Assembly (NCBI GenBank): GCA_022839785.1
Contig: JALHJW010000012.1
Location: 53,328-117,327, forward strand
Reading direction: 5' to 3'
DNA: 64,000 bases
DNA from: Desulfovibrio sp.
GTDB lineage: Bacteria > Desulfobacterota > Desulfovibrionia > Desulfovibrionales > Desulfovibrionaceae
Part shown: in pieces, positions 1-8,677 of the stretch
Position numbering within the stretch: the stretch's first letter is position 1
Layout of the letters: each line of letters starts with the position of its first letter
Notes under the pieces: model-generated
Database searches by the model: none
Told to the model about the DNA's origin: nothing
The model's input: only the letters and a program-made list of their open reading frames with translations
Program-made: the position numbers and the translations under genes

Positions 1-360
1 ATTGGCTAATTTCATAAGAGCATCATGTAGTTTGTTTGTATAAATATAGTGTGAATGATTTTCGTCTATGGCAATTATATCTTCGTCGCCAAAATTATGT
101 GAGCTTAGTTCCGTTCTAAAATATGCAGATATATGGAATATTGAATTATAGAATTCATATAGTGCATTATCAAGATCATTTGCGCAAGCACGTTTATATT
201 CAACGAACAGCTTTTGTCTCCATGTTAGTTTGTTCAGATGATAGGTTATTAAAAAGCCCAATACTGTAACTAGTATTGTCATAAAAGACCATATTGATCC
301 GTGTTCCGGTTTTGATATCCATGCAAAGGCATCTTTCAACATTATAGTGGCATCGCACAT
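1..360 (-). CDS. Partial hypothetical membrane-anchored protein, runs off the window
   Basis: Reading the minus strand from an ATG at 360 gives 120 codons with no stop before the window edge, so the C-terminus is missing. The visible part has one strong membrane segment at about residues 24-42 (WSFMTILVTVLGFLITYHL), followed by a charged region rich in Tyr, His, Asn and Ile. A modest AGGG lies about 10 bases before the ATG. Base composition is far from the neighbourhood: the first 60 bases contain only 16 G or C, while the next gene is strongly GC-rich, and A/T-ending codons dominate. The family is not recognised. The open frame and AT bias suggest a laterally acquired gene. I am fairly sure it is coding, since an AT-rich 360-base stretch would normally contain stops. 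Confidence 0.6.
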   Translation of the reverse strand, partial: MCDATIMLKDAFAWISKPEHGSIWSFMTILVTVLGFLITYHLNKLTWRQKLFVEYKRACANDLDNALYEFYNSIFHISAYFRTELSSHNFGDEDIIAIDENHSHYIYTNKLHDALMKLAN

Positions 361-389
361 TTTGACTTGCCCTGTTTGGTGATTGTCAG

Positions 390-818
390 TCAGGAGCGCT
401 GCAAGTGTTCTGTCTGTTTGGGCTTCGGCCCCAGGCCGCTGTCCAGGGAGCGGTAGCGCTCCACCTTGGGCAGGGCCTGCTTGCGGCCCTGGTCGTCCAG
501 GCAGACGAAGGTGATGCTCGTGGTCACGATCTCCTTTTCCTCCACCGCGCCGGGCTCGTCCGCGAAGACGGCCACGCGGTAGGTGATGGCGGTCGTGCCC
601 TGCTTTTCGGGCTCCACGGAGAAGCGCAGGATGGCCCCGCAGTGCGCGGGTTTGCGGAAGACGATGTCCTGCATGGCCATGGTCACCAGCTTGCAGCCGG
701 GGAAGTCCAGGCTGGCGGTGAGCCAGGCGTATTCGTCGATCCAGGCCAGCATGGCCCCGCCGAAGAGGTGGCCGTAGTGGTTCAGGTGCTCGGTGCGCAC
801 GATGCAGTAGGTGTCCAT
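390..818 (-). CDS. Hotdog-fold acyl-CoA thioesterase
   Basis: The 142-residue protein has the hotdog acyl-CoA hydrolase pattern: an N-terminal segment HLNHYGHLFGGAMLAWIDE around residues 11-29, as in YciA/BACH-type thioesterases. There the Asn/His-Gly-x-x-Phe-Gly-Gly region is followed by a helix with an acidic residue. It would hydrolyse an acyl-CoA to the free acid and CoA in the cytosol; chain specificity cannot be read. The length fits a single hotdog domain, which usually works as a multimer. An AGGAG sits 6 bases before the ATG and supports the start. It lies alone between the AT-rich edge gene and the TRAP operon, 92 bases from the latter, and marks the first GC-rich gene after the compositional boundary. 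Confidence 0.85.
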   Translation of the reverse strand: MDTYCIVRTEHLNHYGHLFGGAMLAWIDEYAWLTASLDFPGCKLVTMAMQDIVFRKPAHCGAILRFSVEPEKQGTTAITYRVAVFADEPGAVEEKEIVTTSITFVCLDDQGRKQALPKVERYRSLDSGLGPKPKQTEHLQRS

Positions 819-910
819 GGCGGCTCCTGTGGATGCGGGGGCTGGCGATGATCCAGTTTATGCGTTTCCTGGGCGGGCGCGTCAACCGGAGCCGGGCGGG
901 GCCGCCCCGC

Positions 911-2245
911 TCACTTCAGCATGTGCCGCGGCAGGAAGAAGACCATGTCCGGGAACACGGTGAGCACCACCGTGACCAGGAGCAGGACCAGGAAGAAGGG
1001 GAAGGAGTTCCTGAGGATGAAGGGCACCTCCTCGTGCGAGATGTGCTGCAGCACGAAGACGGAGAAGCCCACGGGCGGGGTGATCTGCGACAGTTCCACC
1101 ATGATCACCACGAAGATGCCGAACCACAGGGGGTCGAAGCCCGCCTGCACGATGATCGGCAGCACGATGGGCAGGGTCATCACGACCATGGAGATGCCGT
1201 CCAGGATCATGCCCAGGATGGCGTACATGACGGCCACCACGAAGATCAGCGCGTAGGGCGGCAGGCCGAGCGCCGCGATGTACTCCGAGAGCGCCCGCGC
1301 CAGCCCCATGAAGCCCACCGCCTGCGAGAGGAAGCCCGCGCCCGCGATGATGAAGCAGATCATGGTCGAGGTCCTGACCGTGGCCAGGAAGGCGTCGCGC
1401 AGGCTCTCCCGCGACAGCTCGCGGAACCACGCGGCCACGCCCAGCGCGCCGAGCACGCCGATGGCCGCGGCCTCGGTGGGGGTGGTCAGGCCCGTGTAGA
1501 TGCCGCCCAGCACCAGCCCGATGAGCAGGACCACGGGCAGTATCTCGCGCACCGCGATCATGCGGTCCATGGCCGTGTAGCTCTCCTTGCGCTGCGGCAC
1601 GAGCTTCGGGTCGAGGATGACGCGCAGCGCGATCCAGCCCGAGAAGCACGCGCCCATGAACAGCCCGGGGATGATGCCCGCGATGAAGAGCTGGCCGATG
1701 GAGGTGTCCGCCAGCACGCCGTAGATGATCATGATCAGGGACGGCGGGATGAGGAAGCCCAGGGTGCCCGCGCCCGCCAGGGAGCCCAGGGCCAGGCCCT
1801 TGTCGTAGCCGCGCGCGCTGAGTTCGCGGTAGGTGATCTTGCCCACGGTGGCCGTGGTCGCGGCGCTGGAGCCGGAGATGGCGGCGAAGAGCGAGCAGGC
1901 CACCACGTTGACGTGCAAAAGCCTGCCTGGAATCCACGAAAGCCACGGCGCGAGCCCGCTCATGAGCTTCTTGGAGATGGCCGTGCGGTAGAGGATCTCG
2001 CCCATGAGCACGAAGAGCGGCAGCGAGGAGAGCGCCCAGGAGTTGAGCGTGTTCCAGGCCGAGTTGGCCATGAGCCCGCCGATCTTGCCCCAGATGGAGA
2101 TGGCGGGCGGCAGGCCGGACTTGTAGAGCAGCATGCCCACGATGCCCGTGGCGAACAGCGAGAAGCCGATCCACAGCCCCGAGAGCAGGAGCAGGAACAT
2201 GACCGCCAGCAGCGCGGCCGCAAGCAGGAGCGGATCGCTGATCAT
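911..2245 (-). CDS. dctM: TRAP transporter large permease (DctM/SiaM type)
   Basis: The 444-residue protein is almost wholly hydrophobic, with about 12 membrane segments. It carries family signatures such as the SGSSAATTATVG stretch and a late QITPPVGFSVFVLQ motif typical of DctM subunits. It is the transmembrane pore of a tripartite ATP-independent transporter that uses an ion gradient to import a substrate delivered by the periplasmic receptor. The start ATG at 2245 overlaps the dctQ stop by four bases (ATGA), so the longer upstream open frame is not used. It is the last gene of a dctP-dctQ-dctM order read on the minus strand. Length is normal for the family. Confidence 0.95.
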   Translation of the reverse strand: MISDPLLLAAALLAVMFLLLLSGLWIGFSLFATGIVGMLLYKSGLPPAISIWGKIGGLMANSAWNTLNSWALSSLPLFVLMGEILYRTAISKKLMSGLAPWLSWIPGRLLHVNVVACSLFAAISGSSAATTATVGKITYRELSARGYDKGLALGSLAGAGTLGFLIPPSLIMIIYGVLADTSIGQLFIAGIIPGLFMGACFSGWIALRVILDPKLVPQRKESYTAMDRMIAVREILPVVLLIGLVLGGIYTGLTTPTEAAAIGVLGALGVAAWFRELSRESLRDAFLATVRTSTMICFIIAGAGFLSQAVGFMGLARALSEYIAALGLPPYALIFVVAVMYAILGMILDGISMVVMTLPIVLPIIVQAGFDPLWFGIFVVIMVELSQITPPVGFSVFVLQHISHEEVPFILRNSFPFFLVLLLVTVVLTVFPDMVFFLPRHMLK

Positions 2246-2751
2246 GCCGTGCCGCCCTTGGCCCGCTCGCGGCCCGTGAGGATGCGCGCCGCCGTGGCCG
2301 CGAGTTGCAGCAGGAAGAGCGCGAAGCCCAGCGGCACCGCGATCTGGGGAATCCACAGCGGCGTCTCGGCCATGGAGTCGGCCAGGATGTCCAGTTCCTT
2401 GTGGTCCAGGACCATGCCCACGGAGTGCCACAGGCCGAAGCAGCAGATGGCCGCGGCCAGCAGGCAGGCCGCGAGGTCGAGGCGTTTGCGCCAGACCGGC
2501 CCCACGGCCGTGCGCACCATGGTGATGCGGATCAGCGAGTCGTCGCGCAGCGTGGCCCCGTAGCCGAGGCTCACCGAGACGAGCAGCAGGTAGCCGCCGT
2601 ACTCGCTGGTGATCAGCAGCGAGACGCCGAAGAGCGCCCTGGCCAGGATCTCGGCCAGGGTCAGGGCCACCAGCAGCCCGAGGCAGAGCGCCGAGAGGAA
2701 GGCCCCCCACGAGGAGAGGCCTTCCCCCAGCCGGATGAGGCGCTGCGTCAT
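2242..2751 (-). CDS. dctQ: TRAP transporter small permease (DctQ type)
   Basis: The 169-residue protein has four predicted membrane segments, at roughly residues 17-37, 50-70, 95-115 and 135-155. It shows the FGVSLLITSEYGGYLLL region usual for the small DctQ subunit. It pairs with the large permease and is needed for transport by TRAP systems. It sits seven bases downstream of dctP and overlaps dctM by four bases, so the three are certainly one operon and probably translationally coupled. Confidence 0.93.
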   Translation of the reverse strand: MTQRLIRLGEGLSSWGAFLSALCLGLLVALTLAEILARALFGVSLLITSEYGGYLLLVSVSLGYGATLRDDSLIRITMVRTAVGPVWRKRLDLAACLLAAAICCFGLWHSVGMVLDHKELDILADSMAETPLWIPQIAVPLGFALFLLQLAATAARILTGRERAKGGTA

Positions 2752-2758
2752 CGGCCCG

Positions 2759-3736
2759 CTACTTCGTGAAGGCGTCCACGACGGCCTTGGTCTCGGGCTT
2801 GGCGGTCTTCAGGAACTCGTCCATCATCTTCTTGGCGATCTCGTCGAGCCTGGTTTGCACCGGGGCGGGCGGCGTGGCGATCCTGATGCCGCCCGCCTTG
2901 ACCGCGTCCAGGGCCTCCTGGTTGGAGGTCTCGGAGATCTTCCACTGCTCGGCCTCGGTCTCGGCCGCGGCCTTGAGCATGGCCTCCTGCTGCGCCTTGG
3001 ACAGCGACTTCCAGTAGTCCAGGTTGATGACCAGCATGTTCAGCGGGTAGGCGTAGGCGATCTCGGAGAAGTCCGAGAGGACCTCCCAGAACTTGCCGTC
3101 CTTGCCGGACACGGCCGAGGTCAGGACCGAGTCGGCCAGGCCGGTCTGCAGCGCGGAGTAGACCTCGCCCCAGGGCAGGGACATGGGATGCGCCCCCGCG
3201 TTCTCCAGGAAGGTCGCGCCGTTCTTGTCGTAGGTGCGGATCTTGAGCCCCTTCAGGTCGTCCGGGGCGTTCAGCGCGCGCTTGGCGAAGACGCCGGACG
3301 GCGGCCAGGGCGCGGCGTAGAGCAGCTTCTGGTTCCAGCGCGCCAGGGCCTTCTCGTAGGCGGGCTTGGCGATGCCGTAGAACTTCCGGGACTCGGCGTA
3401 GGACTTGGCCACGCGCGGCATGGACGAGACGCCGAAGATCTCCTCCGAACCCGCCACCACGCCCATGAGGATGTCGGACATGGGCACCGTGGCGTCCTTC
3501 ACGGCCTTGAGCAGCTCCGGCCCCTTGAAGCCGAGCGCGCCGCCCGCGTGCACCGTGATGACCACCTCGCCGTTCGTGGCGGCCTTGACCTTCTCGGCGA
3601 AGTTCGCCGCGCCCTGGGAATGGAAGTTGTTCGCCGGGTAGATGGCGTTGCAGTCCATCTTGATGGGAGCGGCCCAGGCCTGCCCGGCCGTGAGCAGCAG
3701 GGCGAGACAGGAGAGCACGAAGAGTCGTTTGAGCAT
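2759..3736 (-). CDS. dctP: TRAP transporter periplasmic solute receptor (DctP family)
   Basis: The 325-residue protein begins with a clear signal peptide (hydrophobic core LFVLSCLALLLTAGQ, cleavage after AWA) and continues as a DctP-type receptor. Visible family marks include GLKIRTYDKNGATFLENAG and PWGEVYSALQTGLAD near residues 160-205, where the substrate carboxylate-binding Arg and the helix-spanning segment lie. It binds the substrate in the periplasm and hands it to the DctQM membrane unit. An AAGGAGG lies about 6 bases before the ATG. It is first in its operon and diverges from a hydantoinase/oxoprolinase gene pair. This suggests, as inference only, that a cyclic amide or related carboxylate is the substrate. 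Confidence 0.95.
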   Translation of the reverse strand: MLKRLFVLSCLALLLTAGQAWAAPIKMDCNAIYPANNFHSQGAANFAEKVKAATNGEVVITVHAGGALGFKGPELLKAVKDATVPMSDILMGVVAGSEEIFGVSSMPRVAKSYAESRKFYGIAKPAYEKALARWNQKLLYAAPWPPSGVFAKRALNAPDDLKGLKIRTYDKNGATFLENAGAHPMSLPWGEVYSALQTGLADSVLTSAVSGKDGKFWEVLSDFSEIAYAYPLNMLVINLDYWKSLSKAQQEAMLKAAAETEAEQWKISETSNQEALDAVKAGGIRIATPPAPVQTRLDEIAKKMMDEFLKTAKPETKAVVDAFTK

Positions 3737-4090
3737 GCTGCGCCTCCTTGGCGGGTGGTCGCCCGCCAGGCGGGCCGGGCGGGCGGGGTGGATGGGACGT
3801 CGCGGTCCGTCGCTGTCGAAAGCAAGGCCCGTGCCTGAAGCCTCCGCCGCCGCCTCCCCTCGCGCCCCCCGAAGGGGATGGTCCGGAAACGCCCGGCCGC
3901 AGAGACTTCCCGGCCGCGCGCCGCGAAGCCCGAAACGATGTTCAGCCTTGACTCTACAGGGTTTGCGTGAAATTTTCTACAGCCTTGTCAGCGCGGTTGA
4001 CGATTTTGTTGCGCCGCAGCGCCCGGCGCGCGGCCGCTCCCGGCCGTCCGCGGACGAGACGACCTTCCGGAACCTCTTGAGGAGTTGCGC
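3737..4090. promoter_or_regulatory. Divergent promoter region between dctP and hyuA
   Basis: This 354-base non-coding gap separates the divergent TRAP and hydantoinase operons and should hold both promoters. The right half is less GC-rich. It contains a direct repeat of CAGCCTTG at 3943-3950 and 3980-3987, each next to a CTACAG, with 37 bases between starts. A TTGACT at 3948-3953 could be a -35 element for hyuA, but no good -10 follows at the right distance. The direct repeat is a candidate operator. No regulator gene is adjacent. Confidence 0.35.
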
Positions 4091-6082
4091 ATGCTCATCA
4101 TCGGCGTGGACACCGGCGGCACCTTCACCGACTTCATCTACAAGGACGGCGACGCCTTCGGCGTGCACAAGCGCCTCTCCACGCCCGACGACCCCTCGCG
4201 CGCGGTCATCGAGGGCGTGCGCCACATCGCCGGGAACCGGCCCGTCCAGATCGTGCACGGCTCCACCGTGGCCACCAACGCCATCCTGGAGCGCAAGGGC
4301 GTGAAGACCGCGCTCATCGCCAACCAGGGCTTTAAAGACGTCATCGAGATCGGCCGCCAGAACCGCCATGCCCTGTACGACCTGCACTACCGCCGCCGCC
4401 CGCACATCGTGCCGCGCGAGCTGCGCTTCGGCCTGCCCGGCCGGATCACCTCCGAGGGGAGCGAGGCCGAGCCCTTCGATCCGGCCGCCGCGAAGGCGGC
4501 GGCGCGCGCCATCGCGGAGGCGGGCTGCGAGTCCGTGGCCGTGTGCCTGCTCTTCTCCTTCCTCGACCCGGCCCACGAGCTGGCCGTGCGCGAGGCCTTC
4601 GCGGACCTGGGCATCCCGGTCTCGCTCTCGCACGAGATCCTGGCCGAGTTCCGCGAGTTCGAGCGTACCTCCACCACGGTCATCAACGCCTACGTCTCGC
4701 CCAAGATGACCCGCTACCTGACCAGCCTGCAGAACGAGGCCGGAAAGGACACCCCCCTGCGCATCATGCAGTCCAACGGCGGCTCCATCTCCGCCGACAC
4801 CGCCATGCGCGAGTCCGTGCGCACCATCCTCTCCGGCCCGGCCGGGGGCGCGGTGGGCGCGCACGCCCTGGCCCAGGCCGCGGGCTTCGAGAAGATCATC
4901 ACCTTCGACATGGGCGGCACCTCCACGGACGTGGCGCTCATCGACGGCTGCCTGCCCCTGACCATGGAGTCCGGCATCGAGGGTTATCCCGTCAAGGTGC
5001 CCATGATCGACATCCACACCGTGGGCGCGGGCGGCGGCTCCATCGCCCGCCTGGACGAGGGCGGCGCGCTGCGCGTGGGCCCCGAGTCGGCCGGGGCCGA
5101 TCCCGGCCCCATCTGCTACGGCAAGGGCAGCGAGATCGCCACCACGGACGCCAACCTCTTTCTCGGCCGCCTCATTCCCGAACGCTTCCTGGGCGGCGGC
5201 ATGCGGCTGCACACCGAGAAGCTGGACGCCGCCATGCGCGCCATGGCCGCCACGGCGGGCCTCGCCCCCGAGGCCCTGGCCGAGGGCATCCTCGACGTGG
5301 CCAACGCCACCATGGAGCGCGCCATCCGCGTCATCTCCGTGGAACGCGGCTTCGATCCGCGCGAGTTCGCGCTCTTCTCCTTCGGCGGCGCGGGCGGCCT
5401 GCATGCCTGCTTCCTGGCCAAGCAGCTCTCCATGCCGCGCGTCTTCATCCCGAAGAATCCCGGCATCCTCTCGGCCATCGGCATGATCATGGCCGACGTC
5501 ATCAAGGACTACTCCCGGACCGTCATGTGCGCGGCCGCGAACACCTGCGTGGCCGACCTCGACGCCCACTTCGCGCCGCTCGTCGAGCAGGGCGCTGCCG
5601 ACCTCGCGGCCGAGGGCTTCTCCCGCACGGACATGCGCTTCGAGAAGTTCCTCGACATGCGCTACCAGGGCCAGTCCTTCGAGATCATCACCCCCTGGAG
5701 CGAGACCTTCGCCGAGGCCTTCGAGACGGAGCACGAACGCAAGTACGGCTACCGCAACCCCGGCAAGGCCATCGAGATCGTCAACATCCGCCTGCGCGCC
5801 CGCGGCCTGCCCCAGAAGCCCGACTTCGCGCGCGCCGCGAAGCTCACGGACAAGACCCCGGCCGCCGCGCTGCTCGAAACCCGGCCCGTCATCTTCGCCG
5901 GAAAGACGACCCCCACCCCGGTCATGGAGCGCGACGCGCTCCTGCCCGGCAACACGGTGCAGGGCCCGGCCATCCTCGTGGAATACACCTCCACCATCGT
6001 CCTGCCCCCCTTCGCCACGGCCAATGTCGACGCCTGGGGCAACCTCGTGGTGGATATCGACTGCGCATGGTGCGGCGCGTGA
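4091..6082 (+). CDS. hyuA: Hydantoinase/oxoprolinase subunit A (HyuA family)
   Basis: The 663-residue protein starts MLIIGVDTGGTFTDF, the phosphate-binding N-terminal signature of the hydantoinase/5-oxoprolinase A subunit. A second actin-like ATPase motif, DMGGTSTDV, follows near residue 275, then a GAGGGSIA segment. These enzymes couple ATP hydrolysis to opening of a cyclic amide such as 5-oxoproline or an N-methylhydantoin; the A subunit is thought to carry the ATP site. A TTG two codons upstream is possible, but the GGAG at 4081-4084 is correctly spaced (6 bases) only for the ATG at 4091. The B subunit follows 369 bases later on the same strand, an unusually wide gap filled by a repeat. 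The exact substrate cannot be told from sequence. Confidence 0.92.
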   Translation: MLIIGVDTGGTFTDFIYKDGDAFGVHKRLSTPDDPSRAVIEGVRHIAGNRPVQIVHGSTVATNAILERKGVKTALIANQGFKDVIEIGRQNRHALYDLHYRRRPHIVPRELRFGLPGRITSEGSEAEPFDPAAAKAAARAIAEAGCESVAVCLLFSFLDPAHELAVREAFADLGIPVSLSHEILAEFREFERTSTTVINAYVSPKMTRYLTSLQNEAGKDTPLRIMQSNGGSISADTAMRESVRTILSGPAGGAVGAHALAQAAGFEKIITFDMGGTSTDVALIDGCLPLTMESGIEGYPVKVPMIDIHTVGAGGGSIARLDEGGALRVGPESAGADPGPICYGKGSEIATTDANLFLGRLIPERFLGGGMRLHTEKLDAAMRAMAATAGLAPEALAEGILDVANATMERAIRVISVERGFDPREFALFSFGGAGGLHACFLAKQLSMPRVFIPKNPGILSAIGMIMADVIKDYSRTVMCAAANTCVADLDAHFAPLVEQGAADLAAEGFSRTDMRFEKFLDMRYQGQSFEIITPWSETFAEAFETEHERKYGYRNPGKAIEIVNIRLRARGLPQKPDFARAAKLTDKTPAAALLETRPVIFAGKTTPTPVMERDALLPGNTVQGPAILVEYTSTIVLPPFATANVDAWGNLVVDIDCAWCGA

Positions 6083-6338
6083 GGCAGGGGCGGTAGAGGG
6101 GTGGAGTGAAGCCCGGCCGAGGGCCTGGACCGATTTCTGCGCGGTGCGACTTTGGGCCGGGCAGGCTTGGTCACGACGGCGAAACGGAGACAGGGGTGGG
6201 GACGGAGGTGCGCGGGGAGAAGGCCGGGAAAAATCCGGTCCGCCCCCAACTCCCGCGCCTGTTGAGATATCTGCGCGCCAAGGACGGAGAATGGCGCGGA
6301 AGTTTTAGGAATAAGGGAACGACAGGCTGTACGTGTAC

Positions 6339-6435
6339 GGCCGCGAAGCGAGATAAAAAAGTTTAGGGAAAAGGAGAGGGGGTCCAGGGAGAGAGGGAAA
6401 ACCCCTTTCCAAAGGGGTTTTCCCTCTCCCCCTGG
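6339..6435 (-). repeat. Hairpin repeat family A, copy 1, in the hyuA-hyuB gap
   Basis: The 6083-6451 gap contains no gene. Its right part is an inverted repeat with 25-base arms (6384-6408 and 6411-6435, one mismatch, two-base loop), preceded by GCGAAGCGAG, AAAAAAGTTT and a GGAGAGGGGGT tract. Read on the minus strand it has the same order as copies at 16706 and 40064: long hairpin, C/T-rich linker, AAAC..TTT, then a TCGCTTCGCGG tail. The sequence CGCCGGAGGC directly after the hairpin (6436-6445) supplies the Shine-Dalgarno of hyuB. The left part of the gap (6083-6330) shows nothing I can identify. Confidence 0.75.
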
Positions 6436-6451
6436 CGCCGGAGGCAGCACC

Positions 6452-8011
6452 ATGATCAATCCAATCCTGCTCGAAGTCTTCAAGAACCGCTTCGCGGCCA
6501 TTGCCGAGGAGATGGGCGTGGCGCTGACGCGCACGGCCTTCTCGCCGAACATCAAGGAGCGACGCGACCTTTCCTGCGCGGTCTTCGACGCGGAGGGCGA
6601 GATGATCGCCCAGGCGGCGCACATCCCGGTGCACCTGGGGTCCATGCCGTTGTCCGTGAAGGCGGCTGTGGCGGCCTGCGAGATGGCCGAGGGCGACATG
6701 GCGCTGCTCAACGACCCCTACCGGGGCGGCACGCACCTGCCGGACGTGACCCTGGTGGCCCCGGTCTTCGCGGGCGGCGGGCGACCCGCCTTCTACGTGG
6801 CCAACCGGGCGCACCACGCCGACGTGGGCGGCATGACCGCCGGCTCCATGCCGCTCTCCACGAGCCTCTTTCAGGAGGGCCTGATCATCCCGCCGGTGAA
6901 GCTGGTCAAGGGCGGCGCGGTGGACGCCGAGATCATGCGCCTCCTCCTGGCCAACGTGCGCACGCCGTTCGAGCGCGAGGGCGACTTCGCGGCCCAGGTC
7001 ATGGCCAACGCCACGGGCGTGCGCAGGCTCTGCGAACTGGTGGGCAAGTACGGGCTTGAGATGGTGCGCGGCTATGCCGGGGCGCTGCTGGACTACGCCG
7101 AATCCATGGCCCGGGCGTGCATCGCGCGGGTGCCGGACGGGTCGTACGCGTTCGAGGACTTCCTGGACGGCGACGGGGTGGGCATGCGGGACGTGGCCAT
7201 CCGGCTCAGGCTGACGGTGCGGGGCGAGGAGGCGGAGCTGGACTTCACCGGATCGGACGACCAGGTCAAGGGGTCGCTCAACGCGGTGCGCTCCATCACG
7301 CTGTCGGCCGTGCTCTACTGCTTCCGCTCGCTCATCGCGCGCGACGTGCCCACCAACGCGGGCATCATGCGGCCGCTGGAGATTCTGACGCGGCAGGGTT
7401 CGGTGCTGGACGCGCGCTTCCCGGCGGCGGTGGCGGGCGGCAACGTGGAGACCAGCCAGCGCGTGGTGGACGTGGTCCTGGGCGCGCTGGCCCAGGCCCT
7501 GCCCGGGGAGATTCCGGCCGCCAGCCAGGGGACCATGAACAACCTGACCATCGGCGGCGTGGACGGCCGCACGGGCAAGCCCTTCGCCTACTACGAGACG
7601 CTGGGCGGCGGCATGGGCGCGTGGCGCGGCGGGGACGGCGAGAGCGCGGTGCACAGCCACATGACCAACACCCTGAACACGCCCGTGGAGGCCCTGGAGT
7701 ACAGCTACCCCTTCCGCATGCGGTCCTACGGCGTGCGCACGGGCACGGGCGGCGCGGGCGCGCGCCGGGGCGGCGACGGCTTGGTGCGCGAGGTGGAGCT
7801 GCTGGCCGAGTCCGAGGTCACGGTGCTTTCCGAGCGCCGCACGCGCGGCGGCTACGGCCTGGCGGGCGGCGAAGCGGCGGTCCCGGGCCGCAACTCGGCC
7901 CGGATCGGGGACGAGGTCGTGGAGTTGCCCGGAAAATTCAGCCGCACCCTGCCCGCGAGCGCGGTCCTGCGCATCGAGACGCCCGGAGGCGGCGGCTGGG
8001 GCGGGGAGTAG
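6452..8011 (+). CDS. hyuB: Hydantoinase/oxoprolinase subunit B (HyuB family)
   Basis: The 519-residue protein opens MINPILLEVFKNRFAAIAEEMG and contains SPNIKERRDLSCAVFD and LNDPYRGGTHLPDV. These are conserved in the N-methylhydantoinase/oxoprolinase B subunit, as is the glycine-rich C-terminus (GGGGWG). It forms the hydrolytic complex with HyuA; length is typical. GGAGG at 6440-6444, seven bases before the ATG, sets the start, and these bases belong to the tail of a repeat. With hyuA and the divergent TRAP transporter it makes a plausible uptake-and-hydrolysis unit for a cyclic amide (inference). Confidence 0.92.
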   Translation: MINPILLEVFKNRFAAIAEEMGVALTRTAFSPNIKERRDLSCAVFDAEGEMIAQAAHIPVHLGSMPLSVKAAVAACEMAEGDMALLNDPYRGGTHLPDVTLVAPVFAGGGRPAFYVANRAHHADVGGMTAGSMPLSTSLFQEGLIIPPVKLVKGGAVDAEIMRLLLANVRTPFEREGDFAAQVMANATGVRRLCELVGKYGLEMVRGYAGALLDYAESMARACIARVPDGSYAFEDFLDGDGVGMRDVAIRLRLTVRGEEAELDFTGSDDQVKGSLNAVRSITLSAVLYCFRSLIARDVPTNAGIMRPLEILTRQGSVLDARFPAAVAGGNVETSQRVVDVVLGALAQALPGEIPAASQGTMNNLTIGGVDGRTGKPFAYYETLGGGMGAWRGGDGESAVHSHMTNTLNTPVEALEYSYPFRMRSYGVRTGTGGAGARRGGDGLVREVELLAESEVTVLSERRTRGGYGLAGGEAAVPGRNSARIGDEVVELPGKFSRTLPASAVLRIETPGGGGWGGE

Positions 8012-8017
8012 AGGGCC

Positions 8018-8416
8018 TTACACCCAGTTCAGCACGGTCAGCCCCGGCACGCGCTCGAATTCGCGGGCGTTGTTGGTGACCAGGGGCAGGTTCAGGGCGA
8101 GGGCGTGGGCCGCGACGAGCAGGTCCATGGGGCCGATGGGACGGCCCGCGCTTTCCAGCCCGGCGCGCAGGGAGCCGTAGGCCTCGGCCGCCTGGTCGTC
8201 GAAGGGCATGATGTCCAGCTCCGCGCAAAACGCGAGCAGGGCCTCCCCGTTCTGCTCGGGCCTGCCGCTCTTGGCCACCCCATGCATGAGCTCGGCCAGG
8301 GTGATGCTGGATATGCACAGGTCGCCAGGCCGGGCCTGCGCGAAGCGGGACAGCACCGCGGGCGGCCGTCGCTTGATCACGTAAATGCAGATGTCGGTGC
8401 CGAGCAGGCAGCGCAT
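8018..8416 (-). CDS. vapC: PIN-domain ribonuclease toxin (VapC family)
   Basis: The 132-residue protein has the PIN nuclease acidic set: D8 (LLGTDIC), E42 (LAELMHG), D98 (GPMDLLVAA) and the N-terminal part of the NNAREF motif near 115-120. VapC toxins cleave RNA, often initiator tRNA or 23S rRNA, and are held inactive by the cognate VapB. It starts 13 bases after the vapB stop, the usual antitoxin-first order. Its length is normal and all catalytic residues are present, so it should be active. The stop lies only a few bases from the convergent hyuB end. Confidence 0.92.
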   Translation of the reverse strand: MRCLLGTDICIYVIKRRPPAVLSRFAQARPGDLCISSITLAELMHGVAKSGRPEQNGEALLAFCAELDIMPFDDQAAEAYGSLRAGLESAGRPIGPMDLLVAAHALALNLPLVTNNAREFERVPGLTVLNWV

Positions 8417-8429
8417 CAGCCGAACTCCC

Positions 8430-8660
8430 TCACAGGGCCTCGCGCTCTTGCTGCCCGCCCTGGTCGCGCTCGTCCATGAAGTCCGGCGTGAAGGCGTCCA
8501 GGCTGGCGAGCAGCGAGGCGTAAGGCGGCGCTCCCTGGGGCAGGAGAATGACCGCCCGGCCCACGCGGCGGATGACCACCTCGCCGCCCTGGAACTGGAA
8601 CTCCTTGGGCAGGCGCACGGCCTGGCTGTGCCCGTTGCGGAAAAGCTTGGCGGTGTTCAT
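8430..8660 (-). CDS. vapB: VapB-type antitoxin with AbrB/SpoVT fold
   Basis: The 76-residue protein starts MNTAKLFRNGHSQAVRLPKEF, the standard swapped-hairpin DNA-binding N-terminus of VapB antitoxins. An acidic C-terminal tail (about residues 55-76) would bind and block the PIN toxin. The ATG at 8660 is preferred over one five codons upstream because a GGGGG tract lies about 7 bases before it. It precedes vapC by 13 bases. VapB with VapC normally represses its own operon, and a palindrome in the AT-rich promoter just upstream is the likely operator. Confidence 0.92.
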   Translation of the reverse strand: MNTAKLFRNGHSQAVRLPKEFQFQGGEVVIRRVGRAVILLPQGAPPYASLLASLDAFTPDFMDERDQGGQQEREAL

Positions 8661-8677
8661 GGCGACCCCCTGCATAT

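Noticed and set aside
833..2563. Long plus-strand open frame of 576 codons opposite the TRAP genes
   Set aside because: GC-rich antisense shadow, composition rich in Arg, Gly, His and Asp without domains, opposite well-supported dctM and dctQ.
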